DNA of 50,476 bases from Tritrichomonas foetus (GCA_001839685.1 MLAK01000697.1:1-50476); one strand, 5' to 3'. Numbered from the stretch's first letter, positions 9,801 to 18,263 are shown. Translations and numbers: made by a program. The notes: generated by a model from the sequence alone, not told the origin.

Positions 9801-11916
9801 TCAACTGGAAGGTCATATTAATGAAAGGTATTATAAGAAACTAACAAGCTGGAATCTTGCTAAAACACTCCCTGAATTCTTACGAAATGACTATATGGAT
9901 AGTTTAGATAAATTTTCTCCTGTGAAAACATCAATTCGACACAATTTGCATTCATCTATTATTGAATCACTTCAACTTGATGTAAATAATGTTCCTAGCA
10001 AATATGCTGATTCACTTCGTGATTGCTTCAAAAATATTAATACAATCACCAATGTTACACTTGTTAATGCGATCACTGATTTAAATAATTCTTTGCATCC
10101 TATTAGTTTATATACAAAAGAATTTGCTCGTTTCTATGCCATAAGTAGTGCACTGAAGAAAAATAAACCTTATTCAAAACCTTTATCATCATTTTTCTCG
10201 CCTCTTATTCATCAATCAATGATGAATTTCGTTAAAAGAATGGGAGTTGTTGATAATTCAATTCATGATCGAAAATTCACCAAATCTATGCAATTGTCAT
10301 TTTGTGAAAATAAACCATTAAGACCATCACTAACCGAATTTGATGAAAATGATACAAAAAGTATTAAAAACTTGATATTATCATTCTCATCAACTATAAG
10401 AAGTGGTGGTGAATGGAATGAAATTTTGTATTTTGCAGTTCAAAATGGTTTGAAATTGTCTAATCGAGATCCAATTTTCCTTTCAACCTTGTTCCAGCTT
10501 CTTCCCTATCTTAATTTAGATTATGTCGAGATACCTACACCACTTGATCCAATCTGGAGCTCTTTTTTAATTGATTTTATATCTGAGAAACAGATAAAGA
10601 AGGTTGAATTAATGTCATTCCTTCATCCATCTGTTTTACTTGGGCTACTTAATGAAAATGGTTATATTTCCGAACCAGCAAGCCGTCCATTCTCTGTTTT
10701 GCGTGATTATATTTTAAGTTGTGACAGTATTTCTACCTTTGATTTTCCAATAGATATTCCATTTATTAGTGGAAATGATAAAATTGGATTAATTGCCACA
10801 GTATGTTCAACATCCTTGACTCGCCCAACCATTGTTCCAAATGAGCCAGATGTTCCATTTGAAGAAACTTCAATTACAACTGAACAAATTAATTCCGCAT
10901 TATTTGAAGTCATCCAATCATTGCAAAAAGAAAAAAAATTCCAGATTCGCATAGTTGAAGATGAAGAAATCTCAAATACTCAAAAAAGAGAAGAAGGAAA
11001 AGATGAAATCACAAATTATGAAGAAGAAACCAGAAGAATCATTGCAAAATACAATTTCACTGAAGAAGAAAGTGAAGTATTATTCCAAAGTATTAAATCA
11101 TGTGAAATATTTTTTGACCAATTAGTGAATGATCAAGCATTTTCTCGCCAACTTTATAGTAAAATTTATGAAAAATGTTATGAATTATTGAAACAAAGAT
11201 ATTATCAGGAATATAAGAACAAGAATAAAATTTATGATGATTATAGATCTTTTGTAATTCGTGGAAAAAGTGGAATCCTTTATAAATATCTGGTAACATC
11301 TGAACGACCAATGAACAGTAAATTCGCTTTAGTCAATCACTGCATTAATTACTTCCTTAAGAAATATGGTGGAACACGCGAAAGAGGAATCAGCCTTCCA
11401 TCAATTCAATCATTAAAACTCAATGAAAATCTATACATTTCCAAATGTGAGTTTCTTCCACTTGCATTCTTCAAGCCAGAACCAATAACAACTAAAAGAG
11501 AGAATATTTTATGGAGATCTCTAATTCATTCAAAAATAGGTGCACTTTCAGCATTGAATATTTCGTTGAATGCTGGTTTTGATACATCAAGAGTTTTAGT
11601 TGATGAAAAGAATGCTATTTTAGCTATACATAACGCAATTCAAAAAACTGGTTTGTTTTTGCCACTTTATATTGATCGCTCATTGGTTGAAGGACCTTAT
11701 AAAAATGGAATAATTTCTACATTTTTAAGTTTCACATATTATAGAGATGAAGTCCGCCACTTTTTGAATAGCGCTTATGATGTTTCTCTTTTTGATCAAG
11801 TTCTTGAAGCGTATTCAATCCCGTATTCTTCTGCTGGGCAAGTGAATCGTAATATAGATAGTCTACTTGAAGTATCTTTACCAAATGAAACTGTTAATTC
11901 TGTCTCATGGTTTTGA
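3811..11916 (+). CDS. TRRAP/Tra1-like PIKK-family pseudokinase
   Basis: A 2,701-residue protein. The family is the scaffold of SAGA and NuA4-type histone acetyltransferase complexes, which binds transcription activators in the nucleus. Most of it is an all-helical HEAT/FAT-like solenoid with no low-complexity breaks except an acidic stretch near 2,390-2,420. The assignment comes from the last 220 residues. FVIRGKSGILYKYLV near 2,480 resembles the TRRAP kinase N-lobe strand (IRG..GK.Y.YLV). LFLPLYIDRSLVE lies where catalytic PIKKs carry the DFG-type motif. The final 30 residues, ending NSVSWF, look like a FATC domain with its terminal Trp-aromatic. I see no GDRH-type catalytic loop or DFG, as expected for a pseudokinase. 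It is shorter than animal TRRAP (about 3,800). The frame opens upstream at a TTG (3778), but the first ATG, at 3811, is the sensible eukaryotic start. Confidence 0.62.
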   Translation: MNESSAASSIIRLNVALGNPDDQIKDKLARIAASPINSDKVLSDIRSLVFRIPILEIEAATRTLTEKLLNVAIQTNNIPQSKEIENFRHELLSLLSTLNFKFISNSPLITFDKVTMFFTYISDGSISDLADALPVIRQTFESADSLNRQFLQDITKLTISSSCKRVRWLFQHYDSIDSSYFYPILTLLTVISFCARTFEQLREQFVPIFQTFEVFIAKELHKDKNDYSIIPLLALKARMIHCYSLSVETIFKNKPLAHLVDSYMIIINQCPSTYQLLHEEITWLFVCLITQKHDLLLYSKYIEVLPNLMNFTAYDFDYYMSRHTILLRLFETIIPTPKCNWDVIEFYINFLINSLFVNNYQFHQRISRFQKSLVMLFKKFKETTPQHYKYHFSILFALHHFIKSMDETTKQTLQTAHDKSNDFNDVQQIISLVQQMFESISKVLECILNLFDSLAECRIHNEKIIPFRLPNLPYSQIEVEYAHKVFIDLIFLLGSVRFLSGKCNFRFAAQCISSNPPQNSKMCVTHLKLLKCYDHIRQVIAYIFQTLPKILKKCFHPLFMQSLWNRFFIELFKKNIRIHSNISFVHLFIQDMQTFSAIIISILQLVIEEMNNPTKGSMVIPTTQLIIRKINTQPDLRVDMKDKPVIMIYNKVWQVLHTFQNRVEAILNVDDSISLIIEILNLFVTFFKQPSRIIEIITPRLVERIIIATNQRDIGQPLILFFEFANKFAGKNIEFQQVVDTLIRHPHCSIRALVIIFYIGKRNKKVVYNDPDRMRRLLTAILNSLAYATNEEKIILLKMMRKLPVARAIETNESGMKPRYFLDEGKLEIPAIDLVTATVNGIVELYKNKETRTSSEPTKEANAEANLENNSEKDLWESLIEYIKPVFGIENSIIFYQGFQNITYNQKFVYHLLPLLDANREMAFSLFLYFSKEVIAFLAHFLTSVIISHYSLDQNELSQLFSVIDTQMKFASFTNMVSQIVMLSYPNIISIPSQIAKYLISHVSIDHIDVPSLSTFVAQIVTNRYLPKKQPLFPGKRFKFCELEILPPDIQDLIEKTKEIMRSSSIGGFFLLQYLPVSNFRFTRYTYGELLSSSVTEEQMTEFLDHQFTVFFHSNPFHLMKIAATSFRIFPSLIDKYIDQLDSFLKTDTTNLDKEKQQIINEILCAIVRTCPDFINKFENRFYEIFCNPQDFVSNYIPLIKSIHDSLPDTLLKKMNEYYTQRLRDDGIDCLITWETIQSAKITSLGKWDKISLYWPIFFILLPSEAAPTALRHLVEVVKSCSEQGFEIFREIAQLLVNEEVICHLVSENKYETLMSVLVQGLTNYNLAVDHRDLRMLIDSLAFANDAGIRYLRAVIRLEKKFSLIQIAFEEEEYSRNLKEIIFSEIDLVQTTLKVEQASYPTHSQYLFAAAALSDENILMNPELYDIVFHFFIDHIPTSSNCIVFVEHFVNFIYKNISKLVRSDVILALTELFNVNSQIILTMIFQLINEITKENSEFKIHELASAKLKSIDIALVYLKAIIVPYIKNKNCQPEDFLRIENCFPYFLYLHATLHFMNEIPNFSITSTKAFELYNKCSNDKERHVVFEIWSHSKEDGHFEEMFKHFLNGISVYISSHQKRTCESIRFPKDCSVSILEALVKSIISFQKSPPIFVILWQIFANNLSVIPNPLSVLWNLITLQVLNLKQFAKKPQVNSLGPLIEILTQLICSSQPPDNKDHQVIIFFANFVMYLLRYVIEQPQSTIKGISPIIKSALKLVKRFGPQVNIVNTFFKYAFEFYQKNLQKPIDVFPILMHFASKMLKYAILYDESTEFDAICEMLFTIICEQASPSWPSAYTAINTLLSHGKCVSKIYSLLPNIPNDEIWIRFSSILWKYDFPEEIRSSKLLPFARKIFNSETADTNTGKFMLTCFLVTIINYPHGDAIRYLIQDLKVRNSVFHTFFLKYFVILNDIKKSLIITIGEILKAEKFNLDSNESANPELKKYISAQKKKKTNKFLYQLEGHINERYYKKLTSWNLAKTLPEFLRNDYMDSLDKFSPVKTSIRHNLHSSIIESLQLDVNNVPSKYADSLRDCFKNINTITNVTLVNAITDLNNSLHPISLYTKEFARFYAISSALKKNKPYSKPLSSFFSPLIHQSMMNFVKRMGVVDNSIHDRKFTKSMQLSFCENKPLRPSLTEFDENDTKSIKNLILSFSSTIRSGGEWNEILYFAVQNGLKLSNRDPIFLSTLFQLLPYLNLDYVEIPTPLDPIWSSFLIDFISEKQIKKVELMSFLHPSVLLGLLNENGYISEPASRPFSVLRDYILSCDSISTFDFPIDIPFISGNDKIGLIATVCSTSLTRPTIVPNEPDVPFEETSITTEQINSALFEVIQSLQKEKKFQIRIVEDEEISNTQKREEGKDEITNYEEETRRIIAKYNFTEEESEVLFQSIKSCEIFFDQLVNDQAFSRQLYSKIYEKCYELLKQRYYQEYKNKNKIYDDYRSFVIRGKSGILYKYLVTSERPMNSKFALVNHCINYFLKKYGGTRERGISLPSIQSLKLNENLYISKCEFLPLAFFKPEPITTKRENILWRSLIHSKIGALSALNISLNAGFDTSRVLVDEKNAILAIHNAIQKTGLFLPLYIDRSLVEGPYKNGIISTFLSFTYYRDEVRHFLNSAYDVSLFDQVLEAYSIPYSSAGQVNRNIDSLLEVSLPNETVNSVSWF

Positions 11917-11998
11917 TTTTGTAAATATTTGTATTTTTCGTGACTTTTTCCCTATTTTAGTAACTTCTAAATTATATATATATTAATATCGGTGGTAA

Positions 11999-12028
11999 TT
12001 ATGGACTTTTTTATTTTCGTGTCCATAA
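11999..12028 (+). other. Hairpin in the 3' flank of the TRRAP-like gene
   Basis: Perfect 8-bp inverted repeat TTATGGAC / GTCCATAA with a 14-nt T-rich loop, 83 nt after the stop codon. It could be an RNA 3'-end structure. No function is known. Confidence 0.35.
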
Positions 12029-12042
12029 GCATCTATGACCCG

Positions 12043-12872
12043 ACTATTATTAGTATTAGTATTACTAGTATTATTAGTATTAGCATTATTATTAGTTGTA
12101 TTATGAGTATTATTAGTATTAGTATTATTGTATAAGTATTATTAGTATAAGTATTATTAGTATAAGTATTATTAGTATAAGTATTATTAGTATAAGTATT
12201 ATTAGTATAAGTATTATTAGTATAAGTATTATTAGTATAAGTATTATTAGTATTAGCATTATTATTAGTTGTATTATGNNNNNNNNNNNNNNNNNNNNNN
12301 NNNNNNNNNNNNNNNNNNNNNNNNNNNNNNNNNNNNNNNNNNNNNNNNNNNNNNNNNNNNNNNNNNNNNNNNNNNNNNNNNNNNNNNNNNNNNNNNNNNN
12401 NNNNNNNNNNNNNNNNNNNNNNNNNNNNNNNNNNNNNNNNNNNNNNNNNNNNNNNNNNNNNNNNNNNNNNNNNNNNNNNNNNNNNNNNNNNNNNNNNNNN
12501 NNNNNNNNNNNNNNNNNNNNNNNNNNNNNNNNNNNNNNNNNNNNNNNNNNNNNNNNNNNNNNNNNNNNNNNNNNNNNNNNNNNNNNNNNNNNNNNNNNNN
12601 NNNNNNNNNNNNNNNNNNNNNNNNNNNNNNNNNNNNNNNNNNNNNNNNNNNNNNNNNNNNNNNNNNNNNNNNNNNNNNNNNNNNNNNNNNNNNNNNNNNN
12701 NNNNNNNNNNNNNAGTATTATTAGTATAAGTATTATTAGTATAAGTATTATTAGTATAAGTATTATTAGTATAAGTATTATTAGTATAAGTATTATTAGT
12801 ATAAGTATTATTAGTATAAGTATTATTAGTATAAGTATTATTAGTATTAGCATTATTATTAGTTGTATTATG
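12043..12872. repeat. 15-bp tandem repeat array with higher-order structure, interrupted by N gap
   Basis: The basic unit is AGTATTATTAGTATA (15 bp), about eight near-perfect copies left of the gap and about eight to nine right of it. A distinct 30-bp cassette (two units long, with the GCATT and GTTGT variants) occurs three times, at 12076-12105, 12249-12278 (abutting the gap) and 12843-12872. The array is therefore built of blocks: short units closed by the cassette. Bases 12279-12713 are N. The unit length is a multiple of three, which keeps frames open without coding meaning. Confidence 0.9.
12279..12713. other. Assembly gap (435 N)
   Basis: A run of 435 unknown bases inside the tandem array. 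The sequence on its left edge is the same 30-bp cassette that closes the array on the right, so the gap is almost certainly more of the same repeat. The gap length may be an estimate. Confidence 0.95.
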
Positions 12873-13337
12873 GGTAATTTATTATTATGAATTGGAAAGA
12901 ATCTTTTGTTTCGTGATCGAAAGTTGAATGAATTAAAGTATAATATGTAATATTTCTTGCCAAAAGTTCATTCAAAAATCATACCATAGCTTTAGCAGTG
13001 ATTATAAGTTGTTTCACATCTATTATATATATGTTAATTCATAAGAGTGATCAATTATTGTTAATGAATTGGAATACTTGCAAATTTTCGTAATAATCAA
13101 TAAAATGATCTTTTTTATTCAAATTGATATTTCACATAAATCACTTCAACAAGGTTTCATATACATGTTGTAAACATTTCAATTTGATTCTTCTAAAAAT
13201 TTTGAATAAACTATTCAAACTTCTGCGGGTAAGGCAAAATGTAAACTATTCAAAAAATCTATAGATCTACTTCGAAACCTTTTAAATTTCGAGTTGATTC
13301 AAAATTCAAAGACGAAAAACTCGTTTTTTTCAGAGGA

Positions 13338-13345
13338 TAACGTTA
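13338..13345 (+). promoter_or_regulatory. Myb-like palindrome upstream of the RSP3 gene
   Basis: TAACGTTA, a perfect 8-bp palindrome, ends 13 nt before the ATG. It combines the AACG core seen upstream of many genes in this window in both orientations. Confidence 0.4.
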
Positions 13346-13358
13346 ACATCAAAAAAGA

Positions 13359-14513
13359 ATGATGGAATCGAATTATACCTTTTCCGCGAATGCCCGGCCA
13401 ATTGTCAATAGACAGAAATACCGCGAAATCCCTCTCGAGCCAACGCAACAAAATTGCAACATCGCTGTTGATCCCCGAATTAAACGCGGTTCGACTTTCA
13501 ATCGTGCCAACGCAATGACAGAGCAGATTACCAGACTTCCGATTCATCCCAGAAAGTCTCTTGTGAGGCGCTCAGCAGACGACGACTTTGAAACCATTCA
13601 TCAAGATGGATTTTCCGAAGCTTTGGTCCAAACAGACGAGTTTGATGGAAATGTAGTAATTATCAAAAACGAAGAATCAATCGCCGTACAAACCGATCCA
13701 TACAGTGAAAAGCCGATCGTTCATCGAAAACCCCCGCCATTGAGAGCAGTTGGCATTAAAACGAATGTACCAGGAACTTCACTTTTCGATTTTGATGTAC
13801 AAGTCCAGCCGATGGTTACAGCCCTTGTCCAGAAAGCTCTCACGCAGGCCGCAATGGAATATCAAGAAGAGGAAGAGCTTGCCTACATGCAGATGTATTT
13901 GAAAGCTTTCCAGCATACTGCTCAGAAAGAAGGAGAAGCAATTAAGAGATTGGAGGAAGCAGAACTTAAGAAATATGAAGAAAAAGAAGAAATCATTAAA
14001 AAGAAACTCCAAATTGAAGAAGCTCAACTCGAACTAAGATCAAAAGTTATGGCAAGAGGATTCGCTGAATGGTTTATTTGGGATATTCAGAATGATGTGA
14101 TGGAATCACTTCATCAACGTGGATACTTTTATGATGAGGTTGAAAGAGATATCGAACAAACATTTTTGCCGTGGTTGACTCAGGTAGTTGAAGCGGAAAT
14201 TGCTAAACCTTCAGTGCCTTTTGCAATTGTTGATAAAGTTGTAGAAATTGCAGTCGATTTATGTAATCAACAATCAAATCAAAGTGCAATAGATATTCAA
14301 ATTGAAGAAGATCAAAAAGAAATTAAAAGAAATAAACTTTTGAGATTGATGATTGCAGAAGACATTGTGGCCCAAAAAATGAGACAGGCAAAGAAAATGG
14401 GGAAATTAAAGAAACAGAAGAAAAATGGAGATGATGATGGAAATGAAGAAGAAGAAGAAGACAATGATTCAAATGCACCAACAGAATCAACGAATGAGTC
14501 TTCTGATTATTAA
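13359..14513 (+). CDS. RSP3: Radial spoke protein 3 (RSP3)
   Basis: A 384-residue protein of the flagellar axoneme. In other flagellates RSP3 is the stalk protein that anchors each radial spoke to a doublet microtubule and docks protein kinase A regulatory-type domains. Family landmarks are in order. A basic N-terminus is followed by GTSLFDFDVQVQP near residue 139. A Glu/Lys-rich coiled coil spans about 165-235 (starting at EEEELAYMQ). The diagnostic block ARGFAEWFIWDIQ...HQRGYFYDEV lies at about 232-265, followed by FLPWL. The tail after 350 is Lys- then Glu/Asp-rich and disordered. Two ATGs stand side by side at 13359 and 13362; either could be used. The 5' third is richer in G/C than its neighbours. 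Trichomonads are flagellated, so the gene fits its host. Confidence 0.9.
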   Translation: MMESNYTFSANARPIVNRQKYREIPLEPTQQNCNIAVDPRIKRGSTFNRANAMTEQITRLPIHPRKSLVRRSADDDFETIHQDGFSEALVQTDEFDGNVVIIKNEESIAVQTDPYSEKPIVHRKPPPLRAVGIKTNVPGTSLFDFDVQVQPMVTALVQKALTQAAMEYQEEEELAYMQMYLKAFQHTAQKEGEAIKRLEEAELKKYEEKEEIIKKKLQIEEAQLELRSKVMARGFAEWFIWDIQNDVMESLHQRGYFYDEVERDIEQTFLPWLTQVVEAEIAKPSVPFAIVDKVVEIAVDLCNQQSNQSAIDIQIEEDQKEIKRNKLLRLMIAEDIVAQKMRQAKKMGKLKKQKKNGDDDGNEEEEEDNDSNAPTESTNESSDY

Positions 14514-14611
14514 TTGATTTTCTAGAGTCTAATTCGACTTTTTTTATTTTGTTGTGTTGTTGTTAATATGTTTGTGATGCGATTCACCATATTTTTATAA
14601 AATTTTAATTC

Positions 14612-14658
<47 letters not shown>

Positions 14659-14889
14659 CCTGGTTAAATTGATCTATTTAATATGATCATGACATGCAAT
14701 TCTTGAACACTCATGATGATTTGTTGACAATTTCCCGCTGAATTGGAGTTTGTCATATAAATTCTATTTTGTACTGTAAAATTTTGATATTCCATAGGTT
14801 AAAGTAGAATATCAAATCTTAGGTTAAAAAAAAATTAAAGAGAAAGTCTTTAGTAAAAAAACAATTTACAAATAATATAAAACAAGCAA
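14514..14889. other. Spacer between convergent genes, with 45-T tract
   Basis: It separates RSP3 (plus) from the dymeclin-like gene (minus). It contains an uninterrupted run of 45 T at 14614-14658, 100 nt past the RSP3 stop. Nothing else is recognisable. Confidence 0.7.
14614..14658 (+). repeat. Poly-T tract, 45 nt
   Basis: A pure T run on the sense strand downstream of the RSP3 gene. Its exact length may be unreliable, because such runs are hard to sequence. Similar sense-strand T-tracts follow two other genes in this window. Confidence 0.9.
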
Positions 14890-16485
14890 TTATATCGTTC
14901 CCCTGCGCGTTTTTGGTTTCACTCCAATTTGGTTGATTGCATATAAAGCTGCAATGTTTTTAACTTGATGATCTATTTCTTTTGAAATGTCCAAATCAAT
15001 TTGGGGAGGCCTCAACACAGGTAACGCAAAATGTTCACAAGATGGATCGTTAAAGAACTTTTCAAGCTCAGAAGATCGAAATCTTGGTCCGAGTTGTTTC
15101 AATTCTTGATTTACGTTCTTCACAAATGAAACAAGTTGCTCGCATTCTTCGAAACCTTCAAATTCTCGATTTATATTCATGAGTAACTTGGAATTCTTCA
15201 TCACAAGAATGACAAGTGGAATATTTTCTCTTACGCTTCGATTCACTGTATAATGAATTGCAGACACGATCATTTTTACTGAATTTGAATCTTTGTTTGC
15301 ATCAGCAACAGTCAAAAGTTTGAAAATAGAGATTGCTGAGCCATAAGACAGATTTGATGCATAAGGAATAACATTAACGACAACAAGAACAATGGTTTTA
15401 AGCATGGACATACTTTGTCGCGAAACAAGTTCAATAACAATATCCGCATATGAGCCTCGATGAACAGGAACATCACTTTCAAATGATGTGCATGCAGTAT
15501 TCAATGAAATAGAAACAGAAGGAAAAGAAAGAACCATTGCGAGTGCGCTCATTGAAGAAATGTCTTTTAATTGATCACAGATATGAAGAATATTTACAAT
15601 TAAAGAAAGATTAGATGAGTCAATGATTGAATCATCTTTTTCAGCAATAGAAATGAAATTAAAAATCATTGGAAGTAAAAATGTGTTAAATTCTTCTGAA
15701 TAATTCTTTCTATCTGCGGTGTTTATAATTGGTTGGTAAATTTGAATTGTTTCTTCTGAAAAAACAGCGGTTTTTAAAAGAAGCATCAAAATAAATGATG
15801 TTTGCAATAACCGTCTAATGGTGAAATAATTTCGCCTGGAAGGTGAATTTAAATAGAATGAAAGAAGATTTTGAATTGATTTAACCAGTTGATGAGTATC
15901 AAATTCACGAAATGAAACACCGACTGTTTTCAGTAAAAGTAGTATTTCGACGATTAAAAGCCTGTTTTGATCTAAATTTCGAATCGAATCAATATCAGAC
16001 GATTTTGAATACCAATTACTGTCATTGTTTTCGCCTTCGATCGTGAAATCTTTATAATGAAGAAACGTCATTAAATTTTTTGCTAAAAATGCCCCGAGCT
16101 TAATTTTTCCTTTTGCGCATTGATTTAAGACAGAAATGTGGCATCCTGCTGATATGACTGTCGGTAGAATTAAATAAAGAATATTAGTAACAGTTTCTAT
16201 TTCATGATCGAGTTTGTGATCGTTTTTAATTATTTTTTCCAATTCGAGACCGCACATTTTGATGGCGAGGTGAAAATTGTACGGCTTTTTTGAATAAATT
16301 TGTGTAATAGAATCTCTGAAAGTTGGGGTAATGTTGCTTTGGTTATTCGCGTTCATATTCGATTTTGGAAATTTCCAGGAAAAAAGTTCGCCCCAATATT
16401 TGCTATCTTCGACAATATCAAATGTTCCGAGATGCTGTAAGATTTTTGGTGGCTCAACTAACTCAACGCTTTGTGAAGAGCCCAT
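14890..16485 (-). CDS. Dymeclin/HID1-like protein
   Basis: A 531-residue, mostly helical protein. Dymeclin and HID1 are related Golgi-associated peripheral proteins that act in secretory traffic. Here the N-terminus MGSSQS carries a good N-myristoylation signal (Gly2, Ser6), as in both families. EDSKYWGELFSWKFP at about 26-40 resembles the dymeclin N-terminal segment in which a Trp is followed by LLS.SFP. The rest is a long solenoid of helices with an IPLVILVMKNS segment near 430. The length is shorter than animal dymeclin (about 670). I cannot choose between dymeclin and HID1 by eye. A TCATT initiator-like site lies 13-17 nt upstream of the ATG (plus-strand 16498-16502). Confidence 0.55.
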   Translation of the reverse strand: MGSSQSVELVEPPKILQHLGTFDIVEDSKYWGELFSWKFPKSNMNANNQSNITPTFRDSITQIYSKKPYNFHLAIKMCGLELEKIIKNDHKLDHEIETVTNILYLILPTVISAGCHISVLNQCAKGKIKLGAFLAKNLMTFLHYKDFTIEGENNDSNWYSKSSDIDSIRNLDQNRLLIVEILLLLKTVGVSFREFDTHQLVKSIQNLLSFYLNSPSRRNYFTIRRLLQTSFILMLLLKTAVFSEETIQIYQPIINTADRKNYSEEFNTFLLPMIFNFISIAEKDDSIIDSSNLSLIVNILHICDQLKDISSMSALAMVLSFPSVSISLNTACTSFESDVPVHRGSYADIVIELVSRQSMSMLKTIVLVVVNVIPYASNLSYGSAISIFKLLTVADANKDSNSVKMIVSAIHYTVNRSVRENIPLVILVMKNSKLLMNINREFEGFEECEQLVSFVKNVNQELKQLGPRFRSSELEKFFNDPSCEHFALPVLRPPQIDLDISKEIDHQVKNIAALYAINQIGVKPKTRRGTI

Positions 16486-16754
16486 TTTGAGTTGTAAAAT
16501 GACATGTGATATAAAAATGATATTATGTTGGATTCATTCATTACCTTCACATTTTTTCCCCTTATGAAATAACAATTTTCCTAGTTAACCTACAACTAGA
16601 AGAGCTTTTGATTCTTCAAATTTTTGTGAGAACACCAAAAAAATTACCAAAATATTCAATTTCTTAAGAAACAATACATTTAATAACAATGATTAATCAT
16701 CCATCAGTTATTAAATATTTTAAAAGGATGCAAATAAAATCCTTTTCATCTCTA

Positions 16755-16796
<42 letters not shown>

Positions 16797-16922
16797 AAAT
16801 ATTTGGCAATCACCGAATAATATGATTTATTATAAACTTACTTATACAATATAGCTATATATATGTATCATGCCGAAAGACATAATATCAGTAACTCTTT
16901 CACCTGTTCAAATGAACCGAAA
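16486..16922. other. Spacer with 39-A tract
   Basis: It holds the promoter of the dymeclin-like gene at its left end and the 3' flank of the DENN gene at its right end. A run of 39 A occupies 16756-16794, which is poly-T on the sense strand of the DENN gene, about 130 nt past that gene's stop. No gene seen. Confidence 0.7.
16756..16794 (-). repeat. Poly-A tract, 39 nt (poly-T in the minus sense)
   Basis: An uninterrupted run downstream of the minus-strand DENN gene. Read in that gene's direction it is a T-tract, as with the tract after RSP3. Confidence 0.9.
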
Positions 16923-18215
16923 TCATTTTTCATTATCGAGAATCTTTTTGGCTATCTTTTTATGTTTCTTTAACACCGCAAAAGCATGCATATCATTTGA
17001 ATAAATTTTTATGAGCTCATCAATCTTATTATAAATCTTCTCGACATCTTCGTAAGACTTTCCCTTGAATACCACTTTTGGATCAACGTTCAAAATTCCA
17101 TCTCTAAACCTTGAACTCACGTTTCTTGCTGATCTCCAATCTTTGAAAGACTTCGATTTTTCCCAACCTTCAAATTCTTCCACGGTTGGCAAATTAAATT
17201 GTTCATGAAGCTTCAACGAGCGTTCAAATCGATCAGAAATAATTTCCCCATTAACGATATCACTATATGGATCTCTATCAGTAATAATACTGTCAATTTC
17301 ATAATTTGTAAATAATAGAGTTCTTTTCATCTTTGTGAAAAGCTGAGTAGTTATTGCTTTATTAGCTGTATATCGTTTCTGGCTTAAGTTCAAAACAAAA
17401 TAAAAATGATTTGTAGCAGTTGCTAGTGCTCTTGAATTGGAGGCAGCAATCATGAGATCGCTTTCACCATTTATAATGTCAATAAATCTCGGATCTGTTT
17501 CAGTCAGCCACAAGCAAATGTTGTCCGTGAACTGCATTGGCGCGACCAAAGATGCGCACGATAAAACAGCAGCAGAACCGGCAAATGGATCCTTTGTAAG
17601 AATCAAAATAGGCTTATGCATAAACAAAGCTCTCCATAGAACCCATATATCATTCATTGAAAAATATTTGGTCGGGTCAAAATCTTTATATGTATAGGAT
17701 CCGACTGTAATTGAATAGTCAAACTCTGTTGTGGGAAAAGTGATTGTTAGGTGACTTGGTGGCGTTTCAGGAAGTGCTGAAAGTGCTGTTAAAATATAAT
17801 AATATCTATTCATCGGACTGGTAGGCTCGCTGTCGTTCAGAAAAGCTTGGCTTGCAACTCGAAGCATGTATTTGTAAAAGTGGTAGAATGGATATCGCGT
17901 TAAAATGACTAATGAAAAAAATTCTTTATCATATTCGAAATGTAGAGAAATACATGAATAAGTTGTCGTATTAAACAAAAAAATGAAAGTACTGCTTGTT
18001 GTGATGTGGACTTTAAGCGATGCTTTGAATTCGGCCTCTTCTTGTTCGAGATTGAAGTCAGTTGGCCATGTTTCCATGATTGTTGGCATATCGTCAATTG
18101 GTTTACGAACGAGCATTAAAGCTGAGCAAAGAGGAACCATTTTCGTGAAATTTGAATTTGATTGATTCGAGAAAAATGTTTTCGCAAAATTTCTATCTGA
18201 AATCATTTTTTTCAT
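16923..18215 (-). CDS. DENN-domain protein, DENND6/FAM116-like
   Basis: A 430-residue protein, probably a Rab guanine-nucleotide exchange factor acting on endosomal or secretory membranes. The order of blocks fits a DENN module. A longin-like N-terminal part (about 25-110) includes FFSLVILTRYPFYHFYKYML, like the 'ISRYPFF' strand of DENN proteins. The core cDENN block is at about 195-250: WVLWRALFMHKPILIL, then an AAVLSCASLVAPM helix like the SEAVLALVSLI.PL segment of DENND6, then a DPRF segment. The C-terminal half is basic and helical. It is shorter than human DENND6A (about 600). It stands head to head with the gene at 18429, sharing a 213-bp promoter region. The ATG at 18215 is used here; a second in-frame ATG lies three codons in. 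Confidence 0.65.
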   Translation of the reverse strand: MKKMISDRNFAKTFFSNQSNSNFTKMVPLCSALMLVRKPIDDMPTIMETWPTDFNLEQEEAEFKASLKVHITTSSTFIFLFNTTTYSCISLHFEYDKEFFSLVILTRYPFYHFYKYMLRVASQAFLNDSEPTSPMNRYYYILTALSALPETPPSHLTITFPTTEFDYSITVGSYTYKDFDPTKYFSMNDIWVLWRALFMHKPILILTKDPFAGSAAVLSCASLVAPMQFTDNICLWLTETDPRFIDIINGESDLMIAASNSRALATATNHFYFVLNLSQKRYTANKAITTQLFTKMKRTLLFTNYEIDSIITDRDPYSDIVNGEIISDRFERSLKLHEQFNLPTVEEFEGWEKSKSFKDWRSARNVSSRFRDGILNVDPKVVFKGKSYEDVEKIYNKIDELIKIYSNDMHAFAVLKKHKKIAKKILDNEK

Positions 18216-18256
18216 ACAAAGTTTATCTTATTATTCAATCTTATTCAATTTCTTTT

Positions 18257-18263
18257 TATCGTT
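18257..18263 (-). promoter_or_regulatory. Myb-like site upstream of the DENN gene
   Basis: TATCGTT on the plus strand, AACGATA read toward the DENN gene, 42 nt before its ATG. It is the same core as in the palindrome serving the divergent gene. Confidence 0.35.

Larger units (their letters stand above)
11917..13358. other. Spacer with tandem-repeat array and assembly gap
   Basis: The first 125 bases are 3' flank of the TRRAP-like gene and include an 8-bp hairpin (TTATGGAC 11999-12006, GTCCATAA 12021-12028). From about 12043 to 12872 the sequence is a trinucleotide-rich tandem array with a 435-base run of N. From 12873 to 13358 it is ordinary AT-rich spacer ending in the radial-spoke gene promoter. 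Open frames across the repeat and the N run (Ile/Leu-only translations) are artefacts. Confidence 0.7.

Noticed and set aside
12125..12853. Long open frames across the repeat and N run
   Set aside because: They translate to Ile/Leu or Ile/Ser repeats and unknown residues. The 15-bp unit is a multiple of three, so openness has no coding meaning.
12043..12872. CRISPR-like direct repeats
   Set aside because: The units are contiguous with no unique spacers, and the genome is eukaryotic.
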